Positions 1 through 9,023 of a DNA stretch of 64,000 nucleotides are shown here, one piece after another. Source of the DNA: Pyxidicoccus trucidator. GTDB taxonomy: Bacteria > Myxococcota > Myxococcia > Myxococcales > Myxococcaceae. Numbering within the stretch: position 1 is the stretch's first letter; each line of letters begins with the position of its first letter. A model generated the notes under the pieces. The model did not search any database. It saw only the letters and a program-made list of their open reading frames with translations, and was not told the DNA's origin. The DNA lies in NCBI RefSeq assembly GCF_010894435.1, contig NZ_JAAIXZ010000001.1, positions 650,322 to 714,321 on the forward strand, given 5' to 3'. The translations under genes and the position numbers were made by a program.

Positions 1-181
1 CTTCGAGCTGCTCACCGTCATGACGCTGGAGGGCTACCTCGGGGACCCGTCCTATGGCGGCAACAAGGGCAAGGTGGGCTGGCGGCTGATGGGGTTCGAC
101 ACCGTGGGCACCGTGGCCATGGCGCCCCCGGAAGGCCATGACGGGCCGAAGTGCCTGCGCGAGTGTGGGGTCCACAAGTGA
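1..181 (+). CDS. Gluconate 2-dehydrogenase subunit 3-like protein, C-terminal part
   Basis: Only the last 59 codons are inside the window; the reading frame begins at base 2. The fragment contains YGGNKGKVGWRLMGF, which resembles the C-terminal signature of the small subunit (subunit 3) of membrane-bound GMC dehydrogenases such as gluconate 2-dehydrogenase. In that family the small subunit partners a flavin-containing GMC subunit. The stop codon overlaps the GTG start of the next gene (GTGA), and the next gene is a GMC oxidoreductase, so the pair fits. The N-terminus, signal peptide and any TAT motif lie outside the window. The substrate cannot be inferred. Confidence 0.75.
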   Translation, partial: FELLTVMTLEGYLGDPSYGGNKGKVGWRLMGFDTVGTVAMAPPEGHDGPKCLRECGVHK

Positions 182-1830
182 GCCTGCCCGAGGTGGACGT
201 CTGCATCATCGGCAGCGGCGCGGGCGGCGCGCCCATGGCGCTGGAGCTGGGCCGCGCGGGCTTCAAGGTGGTGGTGCTGGAGAAGGGCCGGCACTACCGC
301 CCCCAGGACTTCGTCCACGACGAAATCCTGAACAGCCGCCGGAACTTCTTCATGCCGCTGCCGTGGGAGGAGCCGCACCTGGTGCGCCAGGGCGCGAAGG
401 GCCGCTACGAGCGCTCCACCGCGGCGTGGACGGCCAACTGCGTGGGCGGCGGCACCGTGCACATGAGCGGCTTCTTCTACCGGCTCAAGCCGGTGGACTT
501 CCGGCTGCGCTCCACGCTGGGCGCGGTGGCCGGCAGCACGGTGGCGGACTGGCCCATCTCCTACGAGGAGCTGGCGCCCTTCTACGACAAGGCCGAGGCC
601 GAGCTGGGCGTGTCAGGCCAGGCCGTGCCCCACCCCTTCGCGGAGCCGCGCTCGGGGCCCTACCCGCTGCCCCCGCTGGACGTGCACCCGGTGGCGGGGG
701 AAATCGACAAGGCCTGCACGGCCATGGGCTGGCACTCGCTGCCCACCGCGCGCGGCATCCTCAGCAAGCCCTACCGCGGGCGCTCGCCGTGCTCGTACTG
801 CGCGCTGTGCGGCAGCTACGGCTGCGAGACGGGCGCCAAGAGCGGGACGAATGCCAGCCTCATCCCCGCCGCGCTGGCCACCGGCAACGTGCAGCTGCGC
901 CCCGGCTGCATGGCGCGCACCGTGGAGGTGGACAAGCAGGGACGCGCGCGGAGCGTCATCTACCTGGACGCGGACGGCGTGACGCGTGAGCAGCCGGCGA
1001 AGGTGGTGGTGGTGTCCTGCACCGCGGTGGAGAGCGCGCGGCTCTTGCTCAACTCCACCTCCAGCCGCTTCCCGCGCGGGCTGGCCAACGGCAGCGGGCT
1101 GGTGGGGAAGAACCTCATCTTCAGCTCCTTCGGCGAGTCGCAGGCCACCTTCCGCGTGACGAAGCAGGCCGCCGCGCGCCCGTGGCTGAAGGACCCGGCG
1201 CCCTTCGTCAACCGCAGCCTCCAGGACTTCTACCTGATGCCCGACGCCCGCTACGGCTTCCGCAAGGGCGGCACGCTGGGCTTCATGTGGACGCACCCCA
1301 ACCCCATCCACGCGGCCGTGGGGCTGGCCGGCACCGGAAAGGGCGCCCTCTTCGGCAAGGCGCTCAAGGACAAGATGCGGGAGTACCGCGACTCGCGCAT
1401 CCTCCAGTTCGAAGTCTACGCGGAGTTCCTCCCCACGCCCGGCACCTACGTGTCCGTGGAGGACGGGGTGAAGGACAAGTTCGGCATCCCCGTGGCCGCA
1501 ATCACGGTGGAGCGCCACCCCATGGACCTGGCCGCCACGCGCTTCCTGGTGGAGCGCGGCGAGGAAGTCCTGCTGCGGTTGGACCCGGACGACGTGAAGC
1601 GCGGGAGCACCTCGGGCGAGACGACCATCCTCCAGCACGGCACCTGCCGCTTCGGCAGCGACGCGGCGGCGTCCGTGCTGGACAAGCACTGCCGCGCCCA
1701 CGAGGTGCCCAACCTCTACGTGGTGGACGGCAGCTTCATGCCCACCGGCGGCAGCGTGCCCTCCACGCTCACCATTGCGGCCAACAGCTTCCGCGTGGCG
1801 AATCACCTGGTGCGCGCGCTGAAGGGCTGA
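178..1830 (+). CDS. GMC family FAD-dependent oxidoreductase
   Basis: A 550-residue flavoprotein. The N-terminus carries the dinucleotide-binding motif GSGAGGAPMALELG after a short beta strand, as in GMC oxidoreductases. The C-terminus has the family active-site region (HGTCRFGSD) and the FAD-contact segment YVVDGSFMPTGGSVPSTLTI followed by AANSF. The GTG at 178 forms a GTGA overlap with the upstream stop; an in-frame GTG at 151 would add nine residues and is less likely. Pairing with a subunit-3-like protein suggests a dehydrogenase that passes electrons to the respiratory chain rather than an oxidase using oxygen. The alcohol or sugar substrate is unknown. Confidence 0.9.
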   Translation: MSLPEVDVCIIGSGAGGAPMALELGRAGFKVVVLEKGRHYRPQDFVHDEILNSRRNFFMPLPWEEPHLVRQGAKGRYERSTAAWTANCVGGGTVHMSGFFYRLKPVDFRLRSTLGAVAGSTVADWPISYEELAPFYDKAEAELGVSGQAVPHPFAEPRSGPYPLPPLDVHPVAGEIDKACTAMGWHSLPTARGILSKPYRGRSPCSYCALCGSYGCETGAKSGTNASLIPAALATGNVQLRPGCMARTVEVDKQGRARSVIYLDADGVTREQPAKVVVVSCTAVESARLLLNSTSSRFPRGLANGSGLVGKNLIFSSFGESQATFRVTKQAAARPWLKDPAPFVNRSLQDFYLMPDARYGFRKGGTLGFMWTHPNPIHAAVGLAGTGKGALFGKALKDKMREYRDSRILQFEVYAEFLPTPGTYVSVEDGVKDKFGIPVAAITVERHPMDLAATRFLVERGEEVLLRLDPDDVKRGSTSGETTILQHGTCRFGSDAAASVLDKHCRAHEVPNLYVVDGSFMPTGGSVPSTLTIAANSFRVANHLVRALKG

Positions 1831-1838
1831 CGGGCGCG

Positions 1839-2345
1839 CTACCGGTTGCGCAGGGGCGACACGTCCACCTTCACGATGTAGCGCGCCTGCATGTCGGACT
1901 CGAACTCGATGAGGTGGTCTCCCACGCCGGTGAGGTCCGCCTCGCGGGAGAACTCGCCGAACTTCTCCATGGTGTCGAGCACCGCGCGCCCGTCCGAGGC
2001 CTCGCGCGTGCGGGCCCGGCAGCCCTCTTCATGGAAGAGGACCACCGTCTCCTCGCCCGCCGACGTCACGTCCTCCAGGTAGAAGCGCACCTTCACGGTG
2101 GCGGCCTCCGGCACCTGGACGATGAACTGCCCGCGACCAGGGAAGCGGCCCTCCGAGTAGCTCTCCGTGCCGAGGATGCAGCCAGCCACGCGGCTGCATA
2201 CGGGCCAGGACGCATCACACGTGTCCTTCACACGCGGGCCGATGAAGTCCTCGCGCGAGTCCCCACATGCTCCCAGGAACACCGCGAAGAACAGCCCCGC
2301 GGCCACCTGGGCCTTGCGCTGAAACACTGTTACAAACGACGTCAT
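1839..2345 (-). CDS. Predicted lipoprotein, unknown function
   Basis: 168 residues. A hydrophobic N-terminal segment ends in the lipobox LGAC, so the mature protein probably begins at that cysteine and is lipid-anchored. The mature part has several cysteines (a CDAS...VCSR...CILG cluster and one more near residue 110) that could form disulfides. The rest looks beta-rich, with VKVRFYLED and HLIEFESD segments suggestive of an extracellular beta sandwich. No family recognised. It converges with the GMC gene (8 bp gap) and diverges from the lipoprotein at 2378 with only 32 bp between start codons. The ATG is preceded by GAGGG. Confidence 0.7.
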   Translation of the reverse strand: MTSFVTVFQRKAQVAAGLFFAVFLGACGDSREDFIGPRVKDTCDASWPVCSRVAGCILGTESYSEGRFPGRGQFIVQVPEAATVKVRFYLEDVTSAGEETVVLFHEEGCRARTREASDGRAVLDTMEKFGEFSREADLTGVGDHLIEFESDMQARYIVKVDVSPLRNR

Positions 2346-2377
2346 TCTCTGACCCTCAATCCGAGGAGTGGACGTTC

Positions 2378-2809
2378 ATGCGACTGCGTACCCGGTGGCT
2401 CCCCATCATCTTCTTCGCCCTGGCCGGCTGTGGGAATGAGGCCGAGATTCCCACGACGCCCCAGCTCTTCACGGACCGCGACGAGATGGCCTTCAACCGC
2501 GAGTTCAACAGCGGCACCTTCGTCGGACAGGTGGGCTACAACTCGCTCGTCCTGGAGAACCGCGGCGAGGGCACGCTGCAAATCACCGACATCACCCTGT
2601 CCGCCCCGTCGCAGTTCAAGGTGGTGCTGCCGGAGGGCTTCACCCCCGGCACCCCGCTCGCGCTGGAGACGTACAAGCGGGCCTTCATCACGGTGGAGTT
2701 CCGGCCCACGGACGACGTGGAGTACACGGGCACGCTGACCATCAAGTCCAACGCGGCCAACACGCCGGAGAAGGTCATCGGCCTCAACGGCCTGGGCGTC
2801 CAGCCCTGA
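2378..2809 (+). CDS. Lipoprotein with an Ig-like (choice-of-anchor D / ASH-like) domain
   Basis: 143 residues. The signal segment ends in the lipobox LAGC. The mature part resembles the immunoglobulin-like choice-of-anchor-D/ASPM-SPD2-Hydin fold, with the pattern SLVLENRGEGTLQITDITLS, a middle strand, and a final FRPTDDVEYTGTLTIKSN strand pair. Such domains are common in Myxococcales surface lipoproteins and have no enzymatic role. The start at 2378 follows GAGGAG with nine bases of spacing; the upstream in-frame codons back to 2267 lie inside the divergent gene and are not used. Partner or role unknown. Confidence 0.75.
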   Translation: MRLRTRWLPIIFFALAGCGNEAEIPTTPQLFTDRDEMAFNREFNSGTFVGQVGYNSLVLENRGEGTLQITDITLSAPSQFKVVLPEGFTPGTPLALETYKRAFITVEFRPTDDVEYTGTLTIKSNAANTPEKVIGLNGLGVQP

Positions 2810-2834
2810 GTCCTGGCCGGAGTCCGGCGTGACA

Positions 2835-2856
2835 GGCGGGAGCCGAAGCTCCCGCC
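2835..2856. terminator. Hairpin between convergent genes
   Basis: A perfect 9-bp stem (GGCGGGAGC with GCTCCCGCC) closes a CGAA tetraloop. It lies between the stop at 2809 on the plus strand and the stop at 2872 on the minus strand. There is no U-tract, as is usual in very GC-rich genomes. The position fits a bidirectional terminator; this role is inferred. Confidence 0.55.
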
Positions 2857-2871
2857 CTACCGCCACCGCGC

Positions 2872-5253
2872 TCATGGCTGGCGGGTGAAGACGCAGCCGC
2901 CGGCCCAGCCGAGGGGTGTCACGCCCCCGTCCGGAAGCGTCGTGCCGCCGTCCTGCACCGGCGCCGGGCAGGCCGCGCTGGCCCCGCCGTCCAGCGCGTA
3001 GCTCTGGGGATAGGCGCCGTAGCCGGTGCGCAGCGTGTAGTTGACGCGCTCGTAGTCGAGCCGCTCGGCCGCCGACACGTCCACCCGCATGGTGCCGCCA
3101 CGGATGAAGCGCCGCTCCAGGCAGCCGCAGGCGTACGGCGCCAGGGTGACGACGGTGGAGTTCGGGCGCTCCTCCAGCGTGTACTGCGGCTGCAGGCTGC
3201 TCACCGAGGCGCTGCTCGGCGTGTGCCAGGCGCGCAGCGCGTCCGAGCGGTAGCCCAGCGTCAGCGAGCCGTTGCGGCTGCCCGTCGTCACCGGCGCGCA
3301 GATGCCCGCGCCGGCATCGGGCGAGTCGCCGTCGCAGAAGGTGAGGTCCAGCGCCAGGCCGTGCGGCGTGCCACCGTCCGCCAGCTTCTCCACCTCCCAC
3401 TGCACCAGCCACGCGCGGTCCTCGGGGGCCGCCACGGAGGGCAGCTGGAACTGGTACGAGTCCACGTCCGAGGGCACCGCGTCGTAGTCCGCCGGGCCGC
3501 GCACGCCCAGGCCGTTGACGCGGTCATTGCCGCTGCGCAGCCGGCCGAAGCCGTGCGACAGCTGGCCGCTCACGGAGAACTCGGCGGTGTCCGGGGGCGC
3601 GGGATACGCGGTGGTGGACGCCAGGGTGCGGGCCACCGGCACCTCGGCCGCGCCGGGGTTGCGCGCCAGCTCGTCCGCGTCCTCCGCCTGCCAGTCCACC
3701 TCCAGCCGGTAGTCGCGGTCATCCGCCCAGTTGGTGCCGTCGTCCTGGACGAAGAAGTAGTACGTGACGGCGGCGGCGTGCGCGGGCACGGGGAGTTGGC
3801 CACGGAGGTTGCTCAGGTTGGCGAAGCGCGAGTTGGCCGTCACCTCCTCGCGGTACGAGTGCGTGCACATGGGCGCCGGCAGGTCCGTGCGGGTGCAGTA
3901 GCCCTCCACCAGCTGGCGCGCGTCCGGGTTCTCCCCGAAGCCCTTGGGGCAGGCGGTGACGTCGCTGAGGCAGGAGGTGCGCCACTCGTTGAGGTTGGCG
4001 CCCTTGGACACCAGCGTGACGACCTGCACCAGCCGGTCCGGCGTGCCCGGCAGCGGCGGGAAGCGTCCGCCCGTGCCCAGGGGCACCACGCGGTAGCGCA
4101 GCACCGTGGGCACGGTGGAGGCAGGCAGCCGCACCGAGTACCAGTCCCGGTCCGCCTTGTAGCCCAGGCGGCCGGTGATGGACGTCGTGGCGCCCGCGCT
4201 GCCGGGCGCGGAGCCCTCGAAGCTGCGGGCCGTGGCCCCCTGGATGGTGTCATTGGTCGGGGCCGTGCGGTCCTGGGGGTCCTCCTCGTCCATGACGCGC
4301 ACCTCGACCTCGTAGCGCTGGCGCAGGTCGCCCTGGGCCGTGTCCTTGTCGTCGGTGCCGCGGTAGCCCTTCACCACCAGCGTCCACGTGCCCGTCTGCT
4401 GCACCTTGCGCGCCGTGGCCAGCTCGCCGCCGCGCACCTGGGGAGGCACCTGGCCCTCGTCCTCCTTCTCCGCGAAGCCCGGGCGGCGCAGCTCGTAGGC
4501 CAGGCGCCAGTTGGGGACGAACTCCTGGTTGGGCGCGACGAGGCGCACGTACGCCACCTTCCCCGCCGTGAGGGCGAAGGTGTAGTGGTCCACGTCGTTG
4601 TCCGTGGCGAGGTAGCCCGTGGCGGTGCCCACCAACTGCCCCGCCTCGGAGGCCAGCGTCACCGGGGTGGCCGCCGTCGGCACGTCGTTGGGCTCGTGCG
4701 TGTCCGGGTTGGTGGCAATCTGCATGGTCAGCCGGTACCGGCTCTTCGCGTCGTAGTTGGGCCGCGAAACCACGTCCGGCGAGTCCTGCACCAGCACCAG
4801 CAGCGTCTTGCTCTTCAGGTCCTCGCGCAGCGGCAGCACCATGTCCACCGGCCGGGGCGCGCCCTGGCCGTGCTTGTCCTCCTTCTTCACCAGGGCCGAG
4901 TCGCTGCCGCTGGCGAGGGGCTCCAGCACGGTGACGGACAGATTCACCGCGGTGCTGGCGGCCAGGTAGGCGCCGTTGACGTTGAGCAGCGTGCGCGCGC
5001 TGGTGTCGGCGGGCAGGACGATGCGGTACCAGTCCTGGTCCCCCGCCTTCACCTCGCCCGCCTGCGCGAGGAAGCGCTCCAGCGGCTCGCCGGGCTTCAG
5101 CTCGCACTCGGCCAGCGTCAGCGCCTCCTCGCGGGTGTTGCAGAGGTCCTCCACCGGGTTGGTGCCCGCGTCCGTCTCCTCGTCCTCACCTCCGGACGAG
5201 CAGGCGACGAGGGCGAGCAGCGCGAGCGGCAGCAGTCGGACTTGGGTGGGCAT
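2872..5253 (-). CDS. Large lipoprotein with repeated PPC-like beta domains
   Basis: 793 residues. The signal peptide ends in the lipobox LVAC; an acidic linker rich in D, E and G follows. The mature chain repeats a module whose hallmark is an aspartate-rich turn before an aromatic strand: DQDWYRIVLP (about residue 75), DNDVDHYTFAL (about 230), DRDWYSVRLP (about 375) and DVDSYQFQLP (about 610). This resembles bacterial pre-peptidase C-terminal (PPC) domains, which are non-catalytic. No protease domain is present. The last gene of the minus-strand surface-protein series, it starts 12 bp after the neighbouring VWA gene stops and is probably co-transcribed. The ATG at 5253 is chosen because it gives a proper signal peptide. 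Confidence 0.75.
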   Translation of the reverse strand: MPTQVRLLPLALLALVACSSGGEDEETDAGTNPVEDLCNTREEALTLAECELKPGEPLERFLAQAGEVKAGDQDWYRIVLPADTSARTLLNVNGAYLAASTAVNLSVTVLEPLASGSDSALVKKEDKHGQGAPRPVDMVLPLREDLKSKTLLVLVQDSPDVVSRPNYDAKSRYRLTMQIATNPDTHEPNDVPTAATPVTLASEAGQLVGTATGYLATDNDVDHYTFALTAGKVAYVRLVAPNQEFVPNWRLAYELRRPGFAEKEDEGQVPPQVRGGELATARKVQQTGTWTLVVKGYRGTDDKDTAQGDLRQRYEVEVRVMDEEDPQDRTAPTNDTIQGATARSFEGSAPGSAGATTSITGRLGYKADRDWYSVRLPASTVPTVLRYRVVPLGTGGRFPPLPGTPDRLVQVVTLVSKGANLNEWRTSCLSDVTACPKGFGENPDARQLVEGYCTRTDLPAPMCTHSYREEVTANSRFANLSNLRGQLPVPAHAAAVTYYFFVQDDGTNWADDRDYRLEVDWQAEDADELARNPGAAEVPVARTLASTTAYPAPPDTAEFSVSGQLSHGFGRLRSGNDRVNGLGVRGPADYDAVPSDVDSYQFQLPSVAAPEDRAWLVQWEVEKLADGGTPHGLALDLTFCDGDSPDAGAGICAPVTTGSRNGSLTLGYRSDALRAWHTPSSASVSSLQPQYTLEERPNSTVVTLAPYACGCLERRFIRGGTMRVDVSAAERLDYERVNYTLRTGYGAYPQSYALDGGASAACPAPVQDGGTTLPDGGVTPLGWAGGCVFTRQP

Positions 5254-5264
5254 GGCTTGGGTTC

Positions 5265-7007
5265 TCAAGGCGTCTGGGGCACGTCGACGCGGCCGGGGCA
5301 GCCGTCGACGAACATCTCGGGCTCCACGCGGATGATGCCGTCGGCGGGCGATTTGATGCCGCCCACCGGGTAGCGCACGGTGTCCACGCGGAAGGTGCGG
5401 ACCTGCGTGCGCGCGGTGGGGTCGTCCGCGGGCACCATGGCCACGGACAGGGACAAGTCGTTGAAGCCGGCTCCGCGCTGCACCACGCCCGCGTCGTCCG
5501 CGTCCGCCTGGGTGGGCGCCAGCAGGACGTTGTCCACGCGCAGGCGGTAGCACTGGCGGCCGTCCGCATCCGGGGCGCCGTCCGCCTCGAAGGAGTAGCG
5601 GTAGCCGTCCACCGACAGGTTCGCGGTGTCCACCTCCAGCGGGCGCGTGTGCAGGCGCAACTCGGCGCGGCTCGTCAGCCCGTCGCTGTCCGGGTCCTCG
5701 TCCAAATCGTCACTGGCGCCCTGGGTGCCGCCGCGCCACTCCACGCCGTCCGGCACGCCGTCGCGGTCGCTGTCGGCGAGGTTGGCGTTGGTGCCGATGA
5801 ACTGCTCGTCGCAGTCCAGCAGCCGGTCGCAGTCCGAGTCCTCCGCGCGCAGCGCCGGGGGGCAGCCCTTGTCCAGCCCGCCGCCGTCCGGCAGCGGAAT
5901 CTGCGTGGGGTTGAAGTCCACGCCGCGCTCGCGGAAGTACACCTCCACGCCGTCGCTGAAGCCGTCCGTGTCGGTGTCCACGAGGTTGGGGTCCGTGCCC
6001 ACCTCGGCCTCGCGCGCATCGGTGAGGCCGTCCCCGTCCGTGTCCGCCTCGTCCGGCGGGCTGCCCGGGGGCGCGGAGAAGTTGCTGGCGATGACCTCCT
6101 TCACGATGAAGGAGCGGCGCACCTGGCCGAAGGTGAAGTCCAGGAAGTTGATGGGCTCGTTGTTGCGGAAGTCGCGGAAGTTGCCGCCGCCCCGGTTGGC
6201 CATCTGCTCCAGCCGATCCGCGTTCTGATTGATGATGAGCAGCGGGCAGCCGCCGTCCCCGGCGATGTCGCACCCGCCCACCGGCTGCGTGGGGTTGAAG
6301 ACGTGCACGGTGTTGACGCGCACGTCCTCCACCAGGTCCCGCAGCTGGCGGATGCGCACCACCGCGTCACCCTGGATGAGCTCGTCGTCCTGGTCGTTGG
6401 TGGGCTTGCCGTCCGACAGGAAGATGACGGAATAGCGCGCCTGCGCCAGCGCCTGGGCGCCTCCCGGCTCCAGCCGGCTGCGGGCGATGTCCGTGTTGAT
6501 GAGCGAGTAGATGTCCGACAGCGGCTTGACGAAGTCCGTCGAGTCCCGGTTCGGAGAGTTGTCCGGGTTGCGGAAGGTGAGCAGCTGCTCGGTGAGCTGG
6601 CGGCGCGTGGCGTCGTCCATGGTGGAGACCTGGACGAAGCCGTCCTCCGGCGGATTCCCCGGCGCCTGGGTGAGGAAGGCCGTGGTGCTGCCGGCGAAGA
6701 GCACCACCGCGATATAGACTTCGGGGTCCCTCGGCAGGTTCTCAATCAGCTGCACCAGCGCGTTGGCGCGCGTGCCGTCCGGGTCGCTCACGCGCATGGA
6801 CTGCGAGGCGTCCATGGCGACGACGAGCTTGATGGGGCGCACCACCTCGTTGCTGCCCACGGTGCAGAAGCGGCCCTCGAAGGCCACGGCCCGGTCCACC
6901 GGGACTTCCGCGTCGCGGCGCGGGTCATAGAGGTACGAGTCCGTGCAGGCCACCACCACCACGAGCGCGGCCAGGGCGCACGCCAACGCGCGTCCGGCGC
7001 CGCTCAC
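5265..7007 (-). CDS. VWA-domain lipoprotein with calcium-binding TSP3-like repeats
   Basis: 580 residues. A lipoprotein signal ends in VVVVAC. A von Willebrand factor A domain follows (about residues 50-270), with a MIDAS-type motif VVAMDASQSM (DxSxS). After it come acidic calcium-binding repeats of thrombospondin-3/EF-loop type (DTDGDGLTDAREAEVGTDPN and DTDTDGFSDGVEV, then DSDCDRLLDCDEQFIGTN and DSDRDGVPDGVEW). The C-terminal domain (GYRYSF...DGRQCYRL) is shared with two paralogues in this series. The GTG start overlaps the upstream gene's stop (GTGA), so translation is probably coupled. Likely an outer-membrane, metal-dependent adhesion or scaffold protein; the ligand is unknown. Confidence 0.8.
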   Translation of the reverse strand: MSGAGRALACALAALVVVVACTDSYLYDPRRDAEVPVDRAVAFEGRFCTVGSNEVVRPIKLVVAMDASQSMRVSDPDGTRANALVQLIENLPRDPEVYIAVVLFAGSTTAFLTQAPGNPPEDGFVQVSTMDDATRRQLTEQLLTFRNPDNSPNRDSTDFVKPLSDIYSLINTDIARSRLEPGGAQALAQARYSVIFLSDGKPTNDQDDELIQGDAVVRIRQLRDLVEDVRVNTVHVFNPTQPVGGCDIAGDGGCPLLIINQNADRLEQMANRGGGNFRDFRNNEPINFLDFTFGQVRRSFIVKEVIASNFSAPPGSPPDEADTDGDGLTDAREAEVGTDPNLVDTDTDGFSDGVEVYFRERGVDFNPTQIPLPDGGGLDKGCPPALRAEDSDCDRLLDCDEQFIGTNANLADSDRDGVPDGVEWRGGTQGASDDLDEDPDSDGLTSRAELRLHTRPLEVDTANLSVDGYRYSFEADGAPDADGRQCYRLRVDNVLLAPTQADADDAGVVQRGAGFNDLSLSVAMVPADDPTARTQVRTFRVDTVRYPVGGIKSPADGIIRVEPEMFVDGCPGRVDVPQTP

Positions 7008-8989
7008 GGGTTGCCCCCCTGCGCGCCCGAGGGCGGCGTTCCCACGCAGTCGTTCTGGTTGTTCCACGGGTTGCTCAGCTGGTCGGGCCGGCGGAAGTCC
7101 GCATCCGTCAGGGACAGCTCGGGGCCGGCGGGGACGCGCACGCTGGGCGGCGCGTACTGGGCCCAGGCGCAGGAGGCGCGCCACACGCCGTAGTCGGTGG
7201 ACACGCCGCTTTCCGGCGCCTCCGCGAACCACACCTTGTAGAGGTTGTGTCCCTGCTTCGCGCCCGCGCGGTCCGGCGGGGTGACGAGCTGCAGGTTGGA
7301 CACGGTGAAGTCGTAGCAGATGCTGCCGTCCGGGCGGACCTCGGCGATGCGCGTCTCGTACTGGTAGCCGTAGCGCTCGTAGAAGGCGCGGTCCCTGCGG
7401 GTGGGGTCCGTGCCCGAGCGCAGCTCCACGTCGTCCGGCAGCCCGTCCCCGTCCGTGTCCAGGCCCGCCACGCTGGGCTCCAGCGGGTCCAAGCCCCAGC
7501 GCGCCTCCATCCGGTCCGGGGCGCCGTCGCCGTCGCTGTCCACGATTCCGGTGCGCGTGCGCAGGTAGTCCTCGGCGAACTGCGACAGGCCGTCACCGTC
7601 CGTGTCGCGGCACACGCAGTTGCGCGTGAGCGGGGACGCCGGGTCGCATCCGCGCGCGTCCAGGTCATTGCTCGCCTGGAAGCCCTGGTCCTCGCGGCGG
7701 GCCTCGAAGCCGTCTTCCAGGCAGTCGCCGTCGCTGTCGGCGAGGAAGGTGTTGGTCTTCAGCGTGAAGGAGTTGTCCAGCGAGTCCGGCACGCCGTCGC
7801 CGTCGCTGTCCAGCACCCGCGCCTCTTCACCCGGGGCGGAGCTGAGCGACTCGACCACCAGCGACTTCATCACGTTGCGCGAGGCGAAGGACGAGTAGTC
7901 CAGCGCGCCCAGGCCCAGGTTGGAGATTTCCCCCGTGTCGTTGAACTCCTGGTAGACGCCGTTGCCCATCTCCGCGAAGCGACGCAGCAGCCACGCGGCA
8001 ATCTTCTTCGCGGCCTCCGGGTAGCGGGCCTGCTCGACGCCGGGGTAGATGCCGTAGATTTCCTGGCAGATGGGGCCGCAGGCGCGCACCGCCTCCTGGT
8101 TGAAGAGCAGCACCGTGTGCATGCGCACGTCGCCCACGTTGTACTGGTCCTTCAGCTCCATCAGCCGGCGCACGTAGCTGAACAGCTGGTAGTTCTGGTT
8201 GCGGTCCGTGCCCACCTCGAAGCCATCAATGACATCCGTGGTGTTGGTGGCGTTGCAGAAGTCGACGAGGGAGTCCGCCCACGTCAGGTCCGGGCTGTCC
8301 GGGTTGGCGTAGACGCTGAGGTTGTCGGTGGCGGAGCAGCGCGGGTACGGGGTGCCGTCGGTGAGGAAGACGACGACGTACCGGGTGCGCGGCAGCAGCT
8401 CCGGGTTGGACTGGGCCACCGCGTTGATGTCGCTGGCGATGACGCTGTACGCGTACGACAGCGCGCCCTGGTAGTCGGTGCCCTTGCCGAGCTGGCTCTG
8501 CAGGCCCTCGATGTAGGTGTCGATGTTGTTGTCGGGCCGTGCGAAGCGGCTGCCCACGGTGGTGGGCGGCCAGACGTTGCGCACGTTGGTCTCGAAGGGG
8601 GCGACGGACAGCTGCACGTTGCCGCCCTGGGCGTTGACCTGGCGGAACTGCGCCACCAGTCGCTTGAGGGCGCGCACGCGGGCGGGCTCGGTGACGCCCG
8701 GAGGGATGATGGCCTGCACCTCCGCGCGCTGGCAGAAGCCGCTGTCCAGCTGCGAGCCGGGCGGGTCGGAGATGCACATGCTGCCCGACTCGTCGATGAC
8801 GACGACCACCTTCACCGGGAAGCCGGAGGGGTTGGGCGGGCGCGTACACACCCGCCCCTGAAGCGTCAGCCGGTCATCGAGCTGGGTCTTCGCCTCCGCC
8901 CGGGGTTCGAGCAGCGAGTCGGTACAGGAAAGCAGGCCGGTGGCCAGGAGGCCCGCCGCGAGAAGCGGGAAACGAACGAGGCGGCGCAT
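7004..8989 (-). CDS. VWA-domain lipoprotein with calcium-binding TSP3-like repeats (paralogue)
   Basis: 661 residues. The lipobox is LLSC. The VWA domain has a canonical MIDAS motif VVVVIDESGSM and a later FLTDGTPYP strand. Calcium-loop repeats follow, among them DSDGDGVPDSLD, DSDGDCLEDGFEA, DTDGDGLSQFAED, DSDGDGAPDRMEA and DTDGDGLPDDVEL. The C-terminal module (GYQYETR...PDGSICYDF) matches the two neighbouring paralogues. The ATG at 8989 is preferred over one seven codons upstream because AGGAGG lies at 9000-9005, ten bases ahead of it. Its stop overlaps the next gene's start. It is probably a surface lipoprotein partnered with its paralogue; no function is established. Confidence 0.82.
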   Translation of the reverse strand: MRRLVRFPLLAAGLLATGLLSCTDSLLEPRAEAKTQLDDRLTLQGRVCTRPPNPSGFPVKVVVVIDESGSMCISDPPGSQLDSGFCQRAEVQAIIPPGVTEPARVRALKRLVAQFRQVNAQGGNVQLSVAPFETNVRNVWPPTTVGSRFARPDNNIDTYIEGLQSQLGKGTDYQGALSYAYSVIASDINAVAQSNPELLPRTRYVVVFLTDGTPYPRCSATDNLSVYANPDSPDLTWADSLVDFCNATNTTDVIDGFEVGTDRNQNYQLFSYVRRLMELKDQYNVGDVRMHTVLLFNQEAVRACGPICQEIYGIYPGVEQARYPEAAKKIAAWLLRRFAEMGNGVYQEFNDTGEISNLGLGALDYSSFASRNVMKSLVVESLSSAPGEEARVLDSDGDGVPDSLDNSFTLKTNTFLADSDGDCLEDGFEARREDQGFQASNDLDARGCDPASPLTRNCVCRDTDGDGLSQFAEDYLRTRTGIVDSDGDGAPDRMEARWGLDPLEPSVAGLDTDGDGLPDDVELRSGTDPTRRDRAFYERYGYQYETRIAEVRPDGSICYDFTVSNLQLVTPPDRAGAKQGHNLYKVWFAEAPESGVSTDYGVWRASCAWAQYAPPSVRVPAGPELSLTDADFRRPDQLSNPWNNQNDCVGTPPSGAQGGNP

Positions 8990-9023
8990 ACGAATGAGAC
9001 CTCCTGGCATGAGGGCTGCGATG